From the NCBI GenBank assembly GCA_964507925.1, contig CAZDRB010000006.1, positions 1 to 24,205 of the forward strand: 24,205 nt of DNA. The letters are read 5' to 3'. The translations under genes were made by a program, and so were the position numbers. The stretch comes from CAZDRB01 sp964507925. GTDB lineage: Bacteria > Patescibacteriota > Microgenomatia > UBA1400 > UBA12108. Of this stretch, positions 6,407-12,293 are shown in pieces. The notes under the pieces were generated by a model. That model saw nothing but the letters and a program-made list of their open reading frames with translations, did not search any database and was not told the DNA's origin. The stretch's first letter is position 1, and the number at the start of each line of letters is the position of its first letter.

Positions 6407-7492
6407 TCAGCGAATCTTAGTGAAAAACTGCAACAAAACTTCTGCATATGTACCAAAACTTTCGATAAATGCGTATTCAGATTCAGTATGTAAGCCTTCA
6501 CCCTTTAATCCAAAATCAATCCCAGCAGCGCCCTTTTCGGTCCAGTGTCGCACATCACTTGCACCAGCATGTGGGCGAAACTTTGCGTCTTTATTTGTCA
6601 CTGACTTGATTACTCGAGCAAGGGATTGTAAGTCAGGATGGTTTTCTGGAGTTAAGTGGGCAAGTCCAAAAGGTCCACGAGTGACGCTCACCTGGGGATC
6701 AATTTTTGCTATCCGTTGCACTATTTCGTCAGGATTATCTCGCGCAATCCACCTAATCGCCAACTCTCCTTTAGCATCGCTTGGAACCACGTTGTGTGCT
6801 AAATTGCGCGTAGAAGTTATTGTCGGAGCACATGTCGTTCTCCATTCACCATCTGGTCCAGGATACATTCTTGTAGCATCTGACTGGACACGCAACACTC
6901 GAAGGAGTGCATTGTCACCATCTCCATGATAGGCAGTATGACCACCCTTGGTCTTAGCATCGAGTTCTAAAATTATCACTCCTTTATGCTCGTTTCCGAT
7001 TTCTAAATCAGTAGACTCTCCGGAAATTACAAAGTCCGCCATAACACCCTGTTCAACTTGGTGTCCAGCACCATTAAATCCACCGATCTCCTCGTCCGTT
7101 GTAAGCGATAAACCAATTGGATAAGGCAAGTCGTGAGATGCTCGCCGAAAAACCTCGATCATTACCGCAGCACCTGACTTCATATCACTAGCGCCTCTCC
7201 CGATTAATTTACCTTTTTCAACTCTGGGGATATATTGAGATGGGTTCTGTGCTGGAACCACATCTAAATGAGCATGAAATAATACTCTAAATTTATCTGG
7301 CCTACTTGTACCTCTGAAGTAAAGATCGCTTTGCACTCCATTTCTTTCAAAAGTCTCACGTGTAAACCCTGGTAAAGATTGGGCCGCTCGGTCTAACACT
7401 TGCCTGCGAGCCTCAGGGTTATCTTTAGTTGATGGAAATGCTATTAATTCTACTGCTAAATTTAAGGCATCATCCGATATTTCTTTTTGCAC
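6407..7492 (-). CDS. M20 family metallopeptidase (ArgE/DapE type)
   Basis: A zinc-dependent amidohydrolase/peptidase of 361 residues, the usual M20A length. Expected site residues are visible: HAHLD with His75 and Asp77, Asp103 in GRGASDMKSG, catalytic Glu134 and metal ligand Glu135 in TTDEEIGG, Glu159 in SGEST, and a C-terminal His in GEGLHTESEY. The dimerisation (lid) domain lies between, with the GGHTAYH segment. The family includes succinyl-diaminopimelate desuccinylase, acetylornithine deacetylase and dipeptidases; the substrate cannot be named, and no lysine or arginine pathway genes are nearby. The start codon is GTG at 7492 with no Shine-Dalgarno, but a TGT-TAGAAT element ends 6 nt upstream, so the mRNA is probably leaderless. 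It is followed at 20 bp by the -35 of the next gene. Confidence 0.9.
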   Translation of the reverse strand: MQKEISDDALNLAVELIAFPSTKDNPEARRQVLDRAAQSLPGFTRETFERNGVQSDLYFRGTSRPDKFRVLFHAHLDVVPAQNPSQYIPRVEKGKLIGRGASDMKSGAAVMIEVFRRASHDLPYPIGLSLTTDEEIGGFNGAGHQVEQGVMADFVISGESTDLEIGNEHKGVIILELDAKTKGGHTAYHGDGDNALLRVLRVQSDATRMYPGPDGEWRTTCAPTITSTRNLAHNVVPSDAKGELAIRWIARDNPDEIVQRIAKIDPQVSVTRGPFGLAHLTPENHPDLQSLARVIKSVTNKDAKFRPHAGASDVRHWTEKGAAGIDFGLKGEGLHTESEYAFIESFGTYAEVLLQFFTKIR

Positions 7493-7498
7493 TGAGAT

Positions 7499-7507
7499 AT
7501 TCTAACA
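7499..7507 (-). promoter_or_regulatory. Extended -10 at the M20 peptidase start (leaderless)
   Basis: Minus strand TGT-TAGAAT, then 6 nt, then the GTG start. No -35 of note. Confidence 0.5.
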
Positions 7508-7531
7508 AAAATTTTATTTTTCGAATACATG

Positions 7532-7540
7532 TGCTACAAT
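7532..7540 (+). promoter_or_regulatory. Extended -10 of the initiator tRNA gene
   Basis: TGC-TACAAT about 55 nt upstream of the mature tRNA 5' end; the -35 region is AT-rich without consensus. It diverges from the M20 peptidase promoter about 30 bp away. Confidence 0.45.
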
Positions 7541-7594
7541 CCAGATGTGCTTAAAATAAATTAATCCTTCAGTAGCTTTACGCGAAGGAGGACG

Positions 7595-7663
7595 CGCGGG
7601 GTAGTGTACGGTGCACGTGAGGCTCATAATCTCACAGACTAGGTCCAACTCCTAGCCCCGCAA
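7595..7663 (+). tRNA. Initiator tRNA-fMet (CAT), atypical
   Basis: The acceptor stem CGCGGGG/CCCCGCA has the C1:A72 mismatch that marks bacterial initiator tRNA; the anticodon loop is CTCATAA (anticodon CAT); discriminator A; CCA not encoded. Oddities: a D loop of only 5 nt (ACGGT); the anticodon stem next to the loop is AGG:TCT instead of the usual three G:C pairs; and the T loop reads TCCAACT, with C where nearly all tRNAs have T55. All other stems pair well. At 69 nt it is short. Confidence 0.88.
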
Positions 7664-7683
7664 CCCCGGTTATCAAATGAAAC

Positions 7684-7706
7684 AAGCCGCTCACAGCGGC
7701 TTTTTT
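7684..7706 (+). terminator. Intrinsic terminator after tRNA-fMet
   Basis: AAGCCGCT-CAC-AGCGGCTT followed by TTTT. It is nested inside a second inverted repeat, CCCGGTT (7665-7671) with AACCGGG (7713-7719). Confidence 0.9.
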
Positions 7707-7802
7707 CATACCAACCGGGTGGGGCTGGTGTGACGAAGTTACATAATAGCCCCAACTTAATATTAAACAAGTACAATTATTCCAATACACTACCTATACA
7801 TT

Positions 7803-8045
7803 ATGCAATCCGAAAAAGATAATGATTTTTACACAGGCACAACATCGGATTTAAAAAGACGATTAAAAGAACACAATTCTGGTAAAAACTTTTCTACTGC
7901 CCCACGAATTCCATTTAAGTTGATCTACTACGAAGCTTATTTGCTCAAACAAGATACTGAAGATCGTGAAAGTTATTTAAAAACCAGCATGGGCAGACGT
8001 GTCATTCGCAAGCAACTCAAAAACTTCCTTAACAGTCATTCCTAA
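7803..8045 (+). CDS. GIY-YIG nuclease domain protein, start codon apparently lost
   Basis: A small single-domain UvrC-type GIY-YIG nuclease. From the ATG at 7803 the protein starts QSEKDNDFYTGTTSDLKRRLKEHNSGK, the YIG half of the motif plus the conserved Arg/His helix, and ends at residue 80. Relatives start M-x-Y-Y/V-Y-I-L-Q-S. The in-frame bases before 7803 encode I-H-Y-L-Y-I, so the first beta strand and its GIY-type tyrosine are encoded, but the codon where Met is expected is ATA (7785-7787). There is no Shine-Dalgarno for either start. A TACAAT ends 7 nt before the ATA, so a leaderless ATA start is conceivable; otherwise the gene makes an N-truncated, probably inactive protein. A stop (TAA, 7764-7766) lies further upstream in frame. 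Confidence 0.7.
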   Translation: MQSEKDNDFYTGTTSDLKRRLKEHNSGKNFSTAPRIPFKLIYYEAYLLKQDTEDRESYLKTSMGRRVIRKQLKNFLNSHS

Positions 8046-8061
8046 ACACCAGGTTGGTAAT

Positions 8062-8092
8062 AAAAAACCACTCAGAAATAAGTGGTTTTTTT
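8062..8092. terminator. Bidirectional terminator between GIY-YIG gene and tRNA-Met
   Basis: AAAAAACCACT-CAGAAATA-AGTGGTTTTTTT. The A-run/T-run symmetry lets it serve the plus-strand nuclease gene and the minus-strand tRNA. Confidence 0.85.
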
Positions 8093-8098
8093 GTTGAG

Positions 8099-8172
8099 TA
8101 GCAGAGGAGAGATTCGAACTCTCGATCTTCGGTTTATGAATCCGATGCTTTAACCAGCTAAGCTACCCTGCC
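8099..8172 (-). tRNA. Elongator tRNA-Met (CAT)
   Basis: Minus-strand cloverleaf: acceptor GGCAGGG with CTCTGCT (G1:T72, as I recall for elongator tRNA-Met of Bacillus), D stem GCTT/AAGC, anticodon loop TTCATAA, T arm GAGAG-TTCGAAT-CTCTC, discriminator A, no CCA. An A:A mismatch closes the anticodon stem. Ile (CAT, lysidine-modified) is the alternative reading. Confidence 0.85.
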
Positions 8173-8209
8173 AAGGCAAGAGCTATTTTACCATTCATCA
8201 AGAAAAAAG

Positions 8210-8728
8210 TTACAGCGCCAAGAGTCCAACTAGTCCAATCACAAGCAAAATTAGCCCGAGAGACACCGCTCCAACCGTCAACTCAAACACCCCCGTAACC
8301 GGAGTCCCCTCCGATGTATCAGGCATAGTCACACGGGGCGAGGCAACGGCACTAGCCGTCGCAGTCGCACTCGGCGTCGCAGAAAGTGCACCTCCTATTC
8401 CAGATCCAGTAGCCCCGACTGGCTGGACAACATTGATCTCAACTGGTACTGCCGATTCAGTCGCAACCATTGGTGATGGACTAGGTATTACTGAGGGCGA
8501 AGCTTTTGGTGTTGGCGATGCCACGACAACTGGTCGCGGACTGGGTTTGGGCGTCGATTTGGGTGCAGTCGACTGCTGATACACGACGATTCCGAGTCCC
8601 ACCCCGATAACCACACACCCAAGCACGATCCAGATGAACTTAGATTTTTTTGTTTGGGTAGGCGCGACGACTGTAGTCGAGGTCTCTGCCATCATTTGAT
8701 TTATGTCTTTTGCGTCTTGCTCACCCAT
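8210..8728 (-). CDS. Membrane-anchored Ser/Pro/Thr-rich protein with TPVTG C-terminal signal
   Basis: 172 residues: a polar N-terminus with KKSK, a first membrane helix at about 31-50, then a long low-complexity Pro/Ser/Thr/Ala segment (52-140) typical of an exposed wall- or surface-spanning linker, then TPVTG (142-146) followed directly by a hydrophobic C-terminal helix (147-172). The C-terminal arrangement resembles LPXTG-type sorting signals and similar tails I associate with CPR surface proteins, but it lacks the usual basic tail, and no sortase is in the window. No function is known; a role as a cell-surface tether is a guess. It is flanked by tRNA-Met and a divergent membrane gene, so it is monocistronic. 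Its promoter ends 6 nt before the ATG (leaderless). Confidence 0.75.
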   Translation of the reverse strand: MGEQDAKDINQMMAETSTTVVAPTQTKKSKFIWIVLGCVVIGVGLGIVVYQQSTAPKSTPKPSPRPVVVASPTPKASPSVIPSPSPMVATESAVPVEINVVQPVGATGSGIGGALSATPSATATASAVASPRVTMPDTSEGTPVTGVFELTVGAVSLGLILLVIGLVGLLAL

Positions 8729-8734
8729 AGCTTT

Positions 8735-8763
8735 AATATGGCAGAGTTCGCGCTTTTGGTCAA
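8735..8763 (-). promoter_or_regulatory. Promoter of the Ser/Pro/Thr-rich membrane protein
   Basis: Minus strand TTGACC (8763-8758), 17-nt spacer, CATATT (8740-8735), then 6 nt to the ATG, so a leaderless mRNA is predicted. Confidence 0.5.
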
Positions 8764-8805
8764 TTTTTGACTAGTCTGGAGCTCCCCTGGACTCAATTTT
8801 GGCGG

Positions 8806-8834
8806 TTGCCAACCTCGAGTAAATGTGATAATAT
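8806..8834 (+). promoter_or_regulatory. Promoter of the DUF5698-like gene
   Basis: TTGCCA (8806-8811), 17-nt spacer, TAATAT (8829-8834). It leaves a 5' UTR of about 60 nt with GGAG 8 nt before the ATG. Confidence 0.6.
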
Positions 8835-8900
8835 AGGCCTATATGTTTACTCTCTTAGACGAAGATCCTTTGAGTCAAAACAACAACCGGAGCTCTTTTT

Positions 8901-9170
8901 ATGGCGCTAACTGCAGCCACCTTCATCACGATCCTGTCCTATCTCGCCGTGGGGTTTGTGGAGATGTTTCTCGCCACTCAAAGAACTTACTGGATCGCTA
9001 AAGGCAAGTCCATAGCCGCTACTCTCATTGTTTTTGTCGAAACATTCGTCGCCTTTTTCATCATCTATCAGATTGCCAATGGAATCGAAAACAATCTCCT
9101 CGTCATCACCGCCTATGCTCTCGGTAACGCCATGGGCACCTACATCAATCTCGAAAAAGTCCCCTTTTAG
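8901..9170 (+). CDS. Small membrane protein, DUF5698/UPF0316-like
   Basis: 89 residues with three hydrophobic helices (about 5-25, 38-58 and 64-80). The pattern VGFVEMFLATQRTYWIAKGKS, then a helix with VETFVAFFIIYQI, then AYALGNAMGTYI matches the membrane part of DUF5698 (formerly UPF0316) proteins: an E-x-x-L-x-T-x-R-T motif in helix 1 and a G-x-x-x-G-T-Y motif in helix 3. Longer relatives carry a C-terminal DUF2179 domain, which is absent here; the protein stops right after the third helix. Molecular function is unknown. The gene converges on the helicase gene, and the two 3' ends overlap by 4 bp. Confidence 0.75.
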   Translation: MALTAATFITILSYLAVGFVEMFLATQRTYWIAKGKSIAATLIVFVETFVAFFIIYQIANGIENNLLVITAYALGNAMGTYINLEKVPF

Positions 9171-10351
9171 TCAATGAATGTTAGGGCGACCCCAGTCTTG
9201 TCCGCACGCCCGGTACGACCAATGCGGTGAATATAGTCCTCATAAGTCTCAGGGAGCTCGTAGTTGATGACGTGAGTCACGCTATCGATATCTAGTCCCC
9301 GCGAGGCGACGTCTGTTGCCAGGAGTATCTGTACCTGATTGTTTTTAAAGGCCTGGAGCGCCCGCTGTCTCTGAGACTGTGACTTGTTGCCGTGGATCGA
9401 GGTGGCTTTGAACCCTCTTTGCTCGAGCTCTCGGGTGAGCCTCTCCATCCCATGCTTGGTACGTCCAAACAACAAGACTTTTTCAAACTCAGGGCGAATA
9501 AGTAGTTCGTGCAAGACCTGCACCTTACTCCTCCCGTTGAGCTTGATTATGTCTTGGTTGACGCTTTCCGAGGCTCTCTGTGTCGCGACCTCGATCGTGA
9601 CGGGATCATGCAAGAACTCGCGGGCAATAATTCTTGCCTTTTCGTTCATTGTGGCAGAGAAAAAGAGTGAGTGTCGCTCTCGGGGTAGATGTGCTACCAA
9701 ATCTCTCATCTCGTTCACAAATCCCATGTCTAGCATGCGGTCAACTTCGTCGAGAACTATCGTACGGTACTCATGAAGCTTGAGCTCGCCACGCTCGGCT
9801 AGATCCTTGAGGCGACCAGGAGTTCCCACTACGAACTGCGGATTGCGTCTAAGCTCCCTCACTTGTCTGCCTAGGTCAACGCCTCCGATACAAATCGTAA
9901 AGAATACGCGCGTTCCAAAAGAAAACGCCTTTCCCTCTTCCATAATTTGTACTGCAAGCTCTCTCGTTGGAGTCACAACCAAGACCTTTTGGCCAGGGTG
10001 CTTGTAGATTTTGTCAATTAAAGGTAATAGAAATGCAGCTGTCTTGCCCGTTCCAGTCGAGGCTAGTCCTATGACGTCGCGCCCCTCTATAATCTCAGGA
10101 ATAATCTGATCCTGAATCGGCGTTGGGTTTTCGTAGCCCTTATGGGCGATGTTTTTCTGAATTTGTGGGTCTAGGGGAAAGTCAGCAAATTTGTGCTTGG
10201 GAGTGTATACCCTACTCTCGACTTCGGTCGCTTTTTTCACAAGCATCGCGGGGTTAACCGACATATACTTGATCTGCCTACCTCCGGCACGTTTTCCCAT
10301 ACTCCGATAATTAGGTCTGGATCCACCAAACCAACTTCGCGTCTGCGACAT
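9167..10351 (-). CDS. DEAD-box ATP-dependent RNA helicase
   Basis: An ATP-driven RNA unwinding enzyme of the RhlE/CshA type; cytoplasmic, acting in ribosome assembly, translation or mRNA turnover. All superfamily 2 motifs are in place: Q-motif with Phe55 and Gln80, ASTGTGKT (97-104), PTREL (128-132), GG (156-157), TPGR (177-180), DEVD in place of DEAD (201-204), SAT (232-234), TDVASRGLDI (346-355) and HRIGRTGR (375-382). An N-terminal basic stretch of about 50 residues (SRPNYRSMGKRAGGRQIK) precedes the core and may bind RNA. The protein ends 12 residues after the last motif, so it lacks the C-terminal tail of many relatives. The start ATG has only a weak purine stretch (AAAGAGAAAA) upstream. 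Convergent 4-bp overlap with the gene ending at 9170. Confidence 0.96.
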   Translation of the reverse strand: MSQTRSWFGGSRPNYRSMGKRAGGRQIKYMSVNPAMLVKKATEVESRVYTPKHKFADFPLDPQIQKNIAHKGYENPTPIQDQIIPEIIEGRDVIGLASTGTGKTAAFLLPLIDKIYKHPGQKVLVVTPTRELAVQIMEEGKAFSFGTRVFFTICIGGVDLGRQVRELRRNPQFVVGTPGRLKDLAERGELKLHEYRTIVLDEVDRMLDMGFVNEMRDLVAHLPRERHSLFFSATMNEKARIIAREFLHDPVTIEVATQRASESVNQDIIKLNGRSKVQVLHELLIRPEFEKVLLFGRTKHGMERLTRELEQRGFKATSIHGNKSQSQRQRALQAFKNNQVQILLATDVASRGLDIDSVTHVINYELPETYEDYIHRIGRTGRADKTGVALTFID

Positions 10352-10491
10352 ATTTTTTCTCTTTCGACACTTCTAAAAAATTAGGAAAGATCTCCAAGCC
10401 AAAACTCGTAAACCTCGCGCCTACAATATAGATGCGTCATGTAAATTAACCACGATGAGTATATCACTAAAGCACTCAAATATCTACTATT

Positions 10492-10767
10492 CTAAACAAC
10501 ATCTTTCTCTTCATTATTCTTATTGATGTTAATAACATTGTCAGGATTTCTATTTCTTTCGTAATAATTGCTCTCAGCTTGATTTCTTGCCGCTGCGGCT
10601 GCAGGGGTAGGACATCCAGCGCCACCGGGAAGTCCAGCCATCCTAGCCTCAATTGAAACATTAAACTGAAAAGAGCTATGATCTCTACCTTTATCTCCCC
10701 ATTCATCTCCGTTGGGAGGTAGTACAAGGTGATTTAATACACAAATCTCAGTTATAGCTTTTGCCAT
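10492..10767 (-). CDS. Unassigned small protein, 91 aa, strong promoter
   Basis: No family was recognised. The N-terminal 30 residues look ordered (MAKAITEICVLNHLVLPPNGDEWG); a Gly/Ala/Pro stretch (GLPGGAGCPTPAAAAAR, about 45-61) and a highly polar Asn/Glu-rich C-terminus follow, probably disordered. I favour this frame over an overlapping 83-codon frame (10476-10727) because a near-consensus promoter ends 8 nt before this ATG and no Shine-Dalgarno is present, as at other leaderless genes here. It diverges from sufB, with 134 bp between start codons. The strong promoter suggests high expression. Confidence 0.6.
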   Translation of the reverse strand: MAKAITEICVLNHLVLPPNGDEWGDKGRDHSSFQFNVSIEARMAGLPGGAGCPTPAAAAARNQAESNYYERNRNPDNVININKNNEEKDVV

Positions 10768-10775
10768 ACCAATAT

Positions 10776-10804
10776 CTTATACTATAAGACAATATCTATG
10801 TCAA
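10776..10804 (-). promoter_or_regulatory. Strong promoter of the 91-aa gene
   Basis: Minus strand TTGACA (10804-10799), 17-nt spacer, TATAAG (10781-10776), 8 nt to the ATG. Best-scoring -35/-10 pair in the window after the T-box promoter; a leaderless or nearly leaderless transcript. Confidence 0.7.
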
Positions 10805-10880
10805 ATGACCAACTTCACCCTTTATAAAAACTGGATTGCCCAGCCCAGCTTACCAGTCACATCCTCTATCCATTCCCTGC

Positions 10881-10899
10881 TACATTTTAAAAAAATGTA
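10881..10899 (+). promoter_or_regulatory. Perfect palindrome over the sufB -10 and start region
   Basis: TACATTTT-AAA-AAAATGTA: 8-bp arms around a 3-bp centre, ending two bases before the sufB ATG. Its left arm contains TGC-TACATT, a plausible extended -10 (TGC at 10878-10880). A repressor bound here would cover the transcription start, so it is a candidate operator for Fe-S or iron control. Confidence 0.5.
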
Positions 10900-10901
10900 A
10901 G

Positions 10902-12293
10902 ATGGTTGTAGTGAGAAAACTAGAAAACCAACAATTTACTCCAGATGATCAGGTTCCCGTATACAAATCAGAACCAGGATTAAACCAAGAGGTGGTCGAA
11001 AACATATCTCGTCAAAAAAATGAGCCCAGATGGATGCTTGACTTCCGTTTAAGAGCGCTCAAACACTATCTGTCTCGACCACTTCCAGAATGGGGACCAT
11101 CGCTCGCCGAACTTAATCTCGATAATATTCACTTCTACGTCAAGCCCACTAATCAAAGTCAAAATTCTTGGGACGATGTTCCCGATGAGATTAAAAACAC
11201 CTTTAATAGATTAGGCATTCCAGAGGCAGAGCAAAAATTTTTATCAGGCGTAGGGGCTCAGTACGAATCAGAAATGGTTTACCACTCCGTACTCAAAAGC
11301 CTCGAAGACAAGGGAGTAATTTTTCTTTCAATCGAGGATGGGCTCAAGCACCACCCCGAGCTTTTTCGCGAGCACTTTAGTACAGTCATCCCAATCGAAG
11401 ACAACAAATTTGCTGCTCTCAACAGCGCTGTTTGGTCCGGCGGCTCCTTTGTCTATATCCCAAAAGGAGTCAAGGTTGATCTCCCCCTCCAAGCTTACTT
11501 CCGTCTCAACACCGAAAATGTTGGTCAATTTGAGCGTACTCTAATCATTGTTGACGAAGGAGCCTCAGTCCACTACGTCGAAGGCTGCACTGCCCCTCAA
11601 TACACGACGAATTCTTTTCATAGTGGTGTCATCGAAATAGTCGTTAAAAAGGGCGCTCGCTCAAGATACACAACTATTCAAAACTGGTCAACCAATGTTT
11701 ACAATCTCGTTACCCAAAGAGCCAAGGTATACGCGGGCGGCTCTCATGAATGGGTCGATGCTAATCTCGGCTCAAAATTGACAATGAAATATCCCTCTTG
11801 TTATCTTATGGAACCAGGTGCACACGGCGAGATGCTCTCGCTTGCCTTTGCCGGACCAGGACAACTTCAAGACGCTGGTGCCAAAATGATTCATTTGGCT
11901 CCAGACACTACAAGCAATATCCTCTCAAAGTCTATCGCCCAAGGCGGAGGTCGTACCTCCTACCGTGGTCTTATCAGAGTTGCCGACGGAGCAACTGGCA
12001 CCAAGTCAAACGTTGTCTGCGACGCTCTTCTCATAGACGCCGATTCTCGCTCCGATACCTACCCAACTATCGAAGCGGACGAGCAAGATGTCACAATAGG
12101 GCACGAGGCCTCAGTTTCCAAACTCGGAGAAGAGATGTTGTTTTATCTCATGAGCCGAGGACTAACTAAAGAGACTGCAGCCAGCATGGTAGTTGCTGGA
12201 TTTATCGAGCCCATGGTCAAAGAACTCCCCATGGAATATGCAGTTGAGATGAATAGGCTCATTCGCCTTCAAATGGAAGGTTCCATCGGCTAA
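10902..12293 (+). CDS. sufB: Fe-S cluster assembly scaffold SufB
   Basis: SufB is the core scaffold of the SUF system, building Fe-S clusters with SufC (ATPase) and SufD. At 463 residues it is close to the usual length, and the body is strongly conserved: NLDNIHFYVKP, GVIFLSIEDGL, FVYIPKGV, the HYVEGCTAP strand (Cys229, equivalent to the sulfur-accepting Cys254 of E. coli), NWSTNVYNLV, SNVVCDALLID (Cys373, equivalent to Cys405) and IGHEASVSKLGEEMLFYLMSRG (His401, equivalent to His433). I start at the ATG at 10902; the ORF reaches 22 codons further, but those residues lie across the promoter and do not resemble SufB. No sufC, sufD, sufS or sufU is adjacent, unlike most bacteria. The 3' end overlaps the convergent hydrolase gene by 35 bp. 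A 19-bp palindrome abuts the start. Confidence 0.97.
   Translation: MVVVRKLENQQFTPDDQVPVYKSEPGLNQEVVENISRQKNEPRWMLDFRLRALKHYLSRPLPEWGPSLAELNLDNIHFYVKPTNQSQNSWDDVPDEIKNTFNRLGIPEAEQKFLSGVGAQYESEMVYHSVLKSLEDKGVIFLSIEDGLKHHPELFREHFSTVIPIEDNKFAALNSAVWSGGSFVYIPKGVKVDLPLQAYFRLNTENVGQFERTLIIVDEGASVHYVEGCTAPQYTTNSFHSGVIEIVVKKGARSRYTTIQNWSTNVYNLVTQRAKVYAGGSHEWVDANLGSKLTMKYPSCYLMEPGAHGEMLSLAFAGPGQLQDAGAKMIHLAPDTTSNILSKSIAQGGGRTSYRGLIRVADGATGTKSNVVCDALLIDADSRSDTYPTIEADEQDVTIGHEASVSKLGEEMLFYLMSRGLTKETAASMVVAGFIEPMVKELPMEYAVEMNRLIRLQMEGSIG

Noticed and set aside
8099..8172. Reading the second CAT tRNA as tRNA-Ile2
   Set aside because: The G1:T72 acceptor end and body resemble elongator tRNA-Met; without a search Ile2 remains possible but less likely.
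10476..10727. 83-codon minus-strand ORF overlapping the 91-aa gene
   Set aside because: Its start is 40 bp inside the other frame, without any initiation signal; the promoter points to the ATG at 10767.
10836..10901. Upstream ATG start for sufB
   Set aside because: The 22 extra codons do not resemble SufB and cross the palindrome and probable -10.
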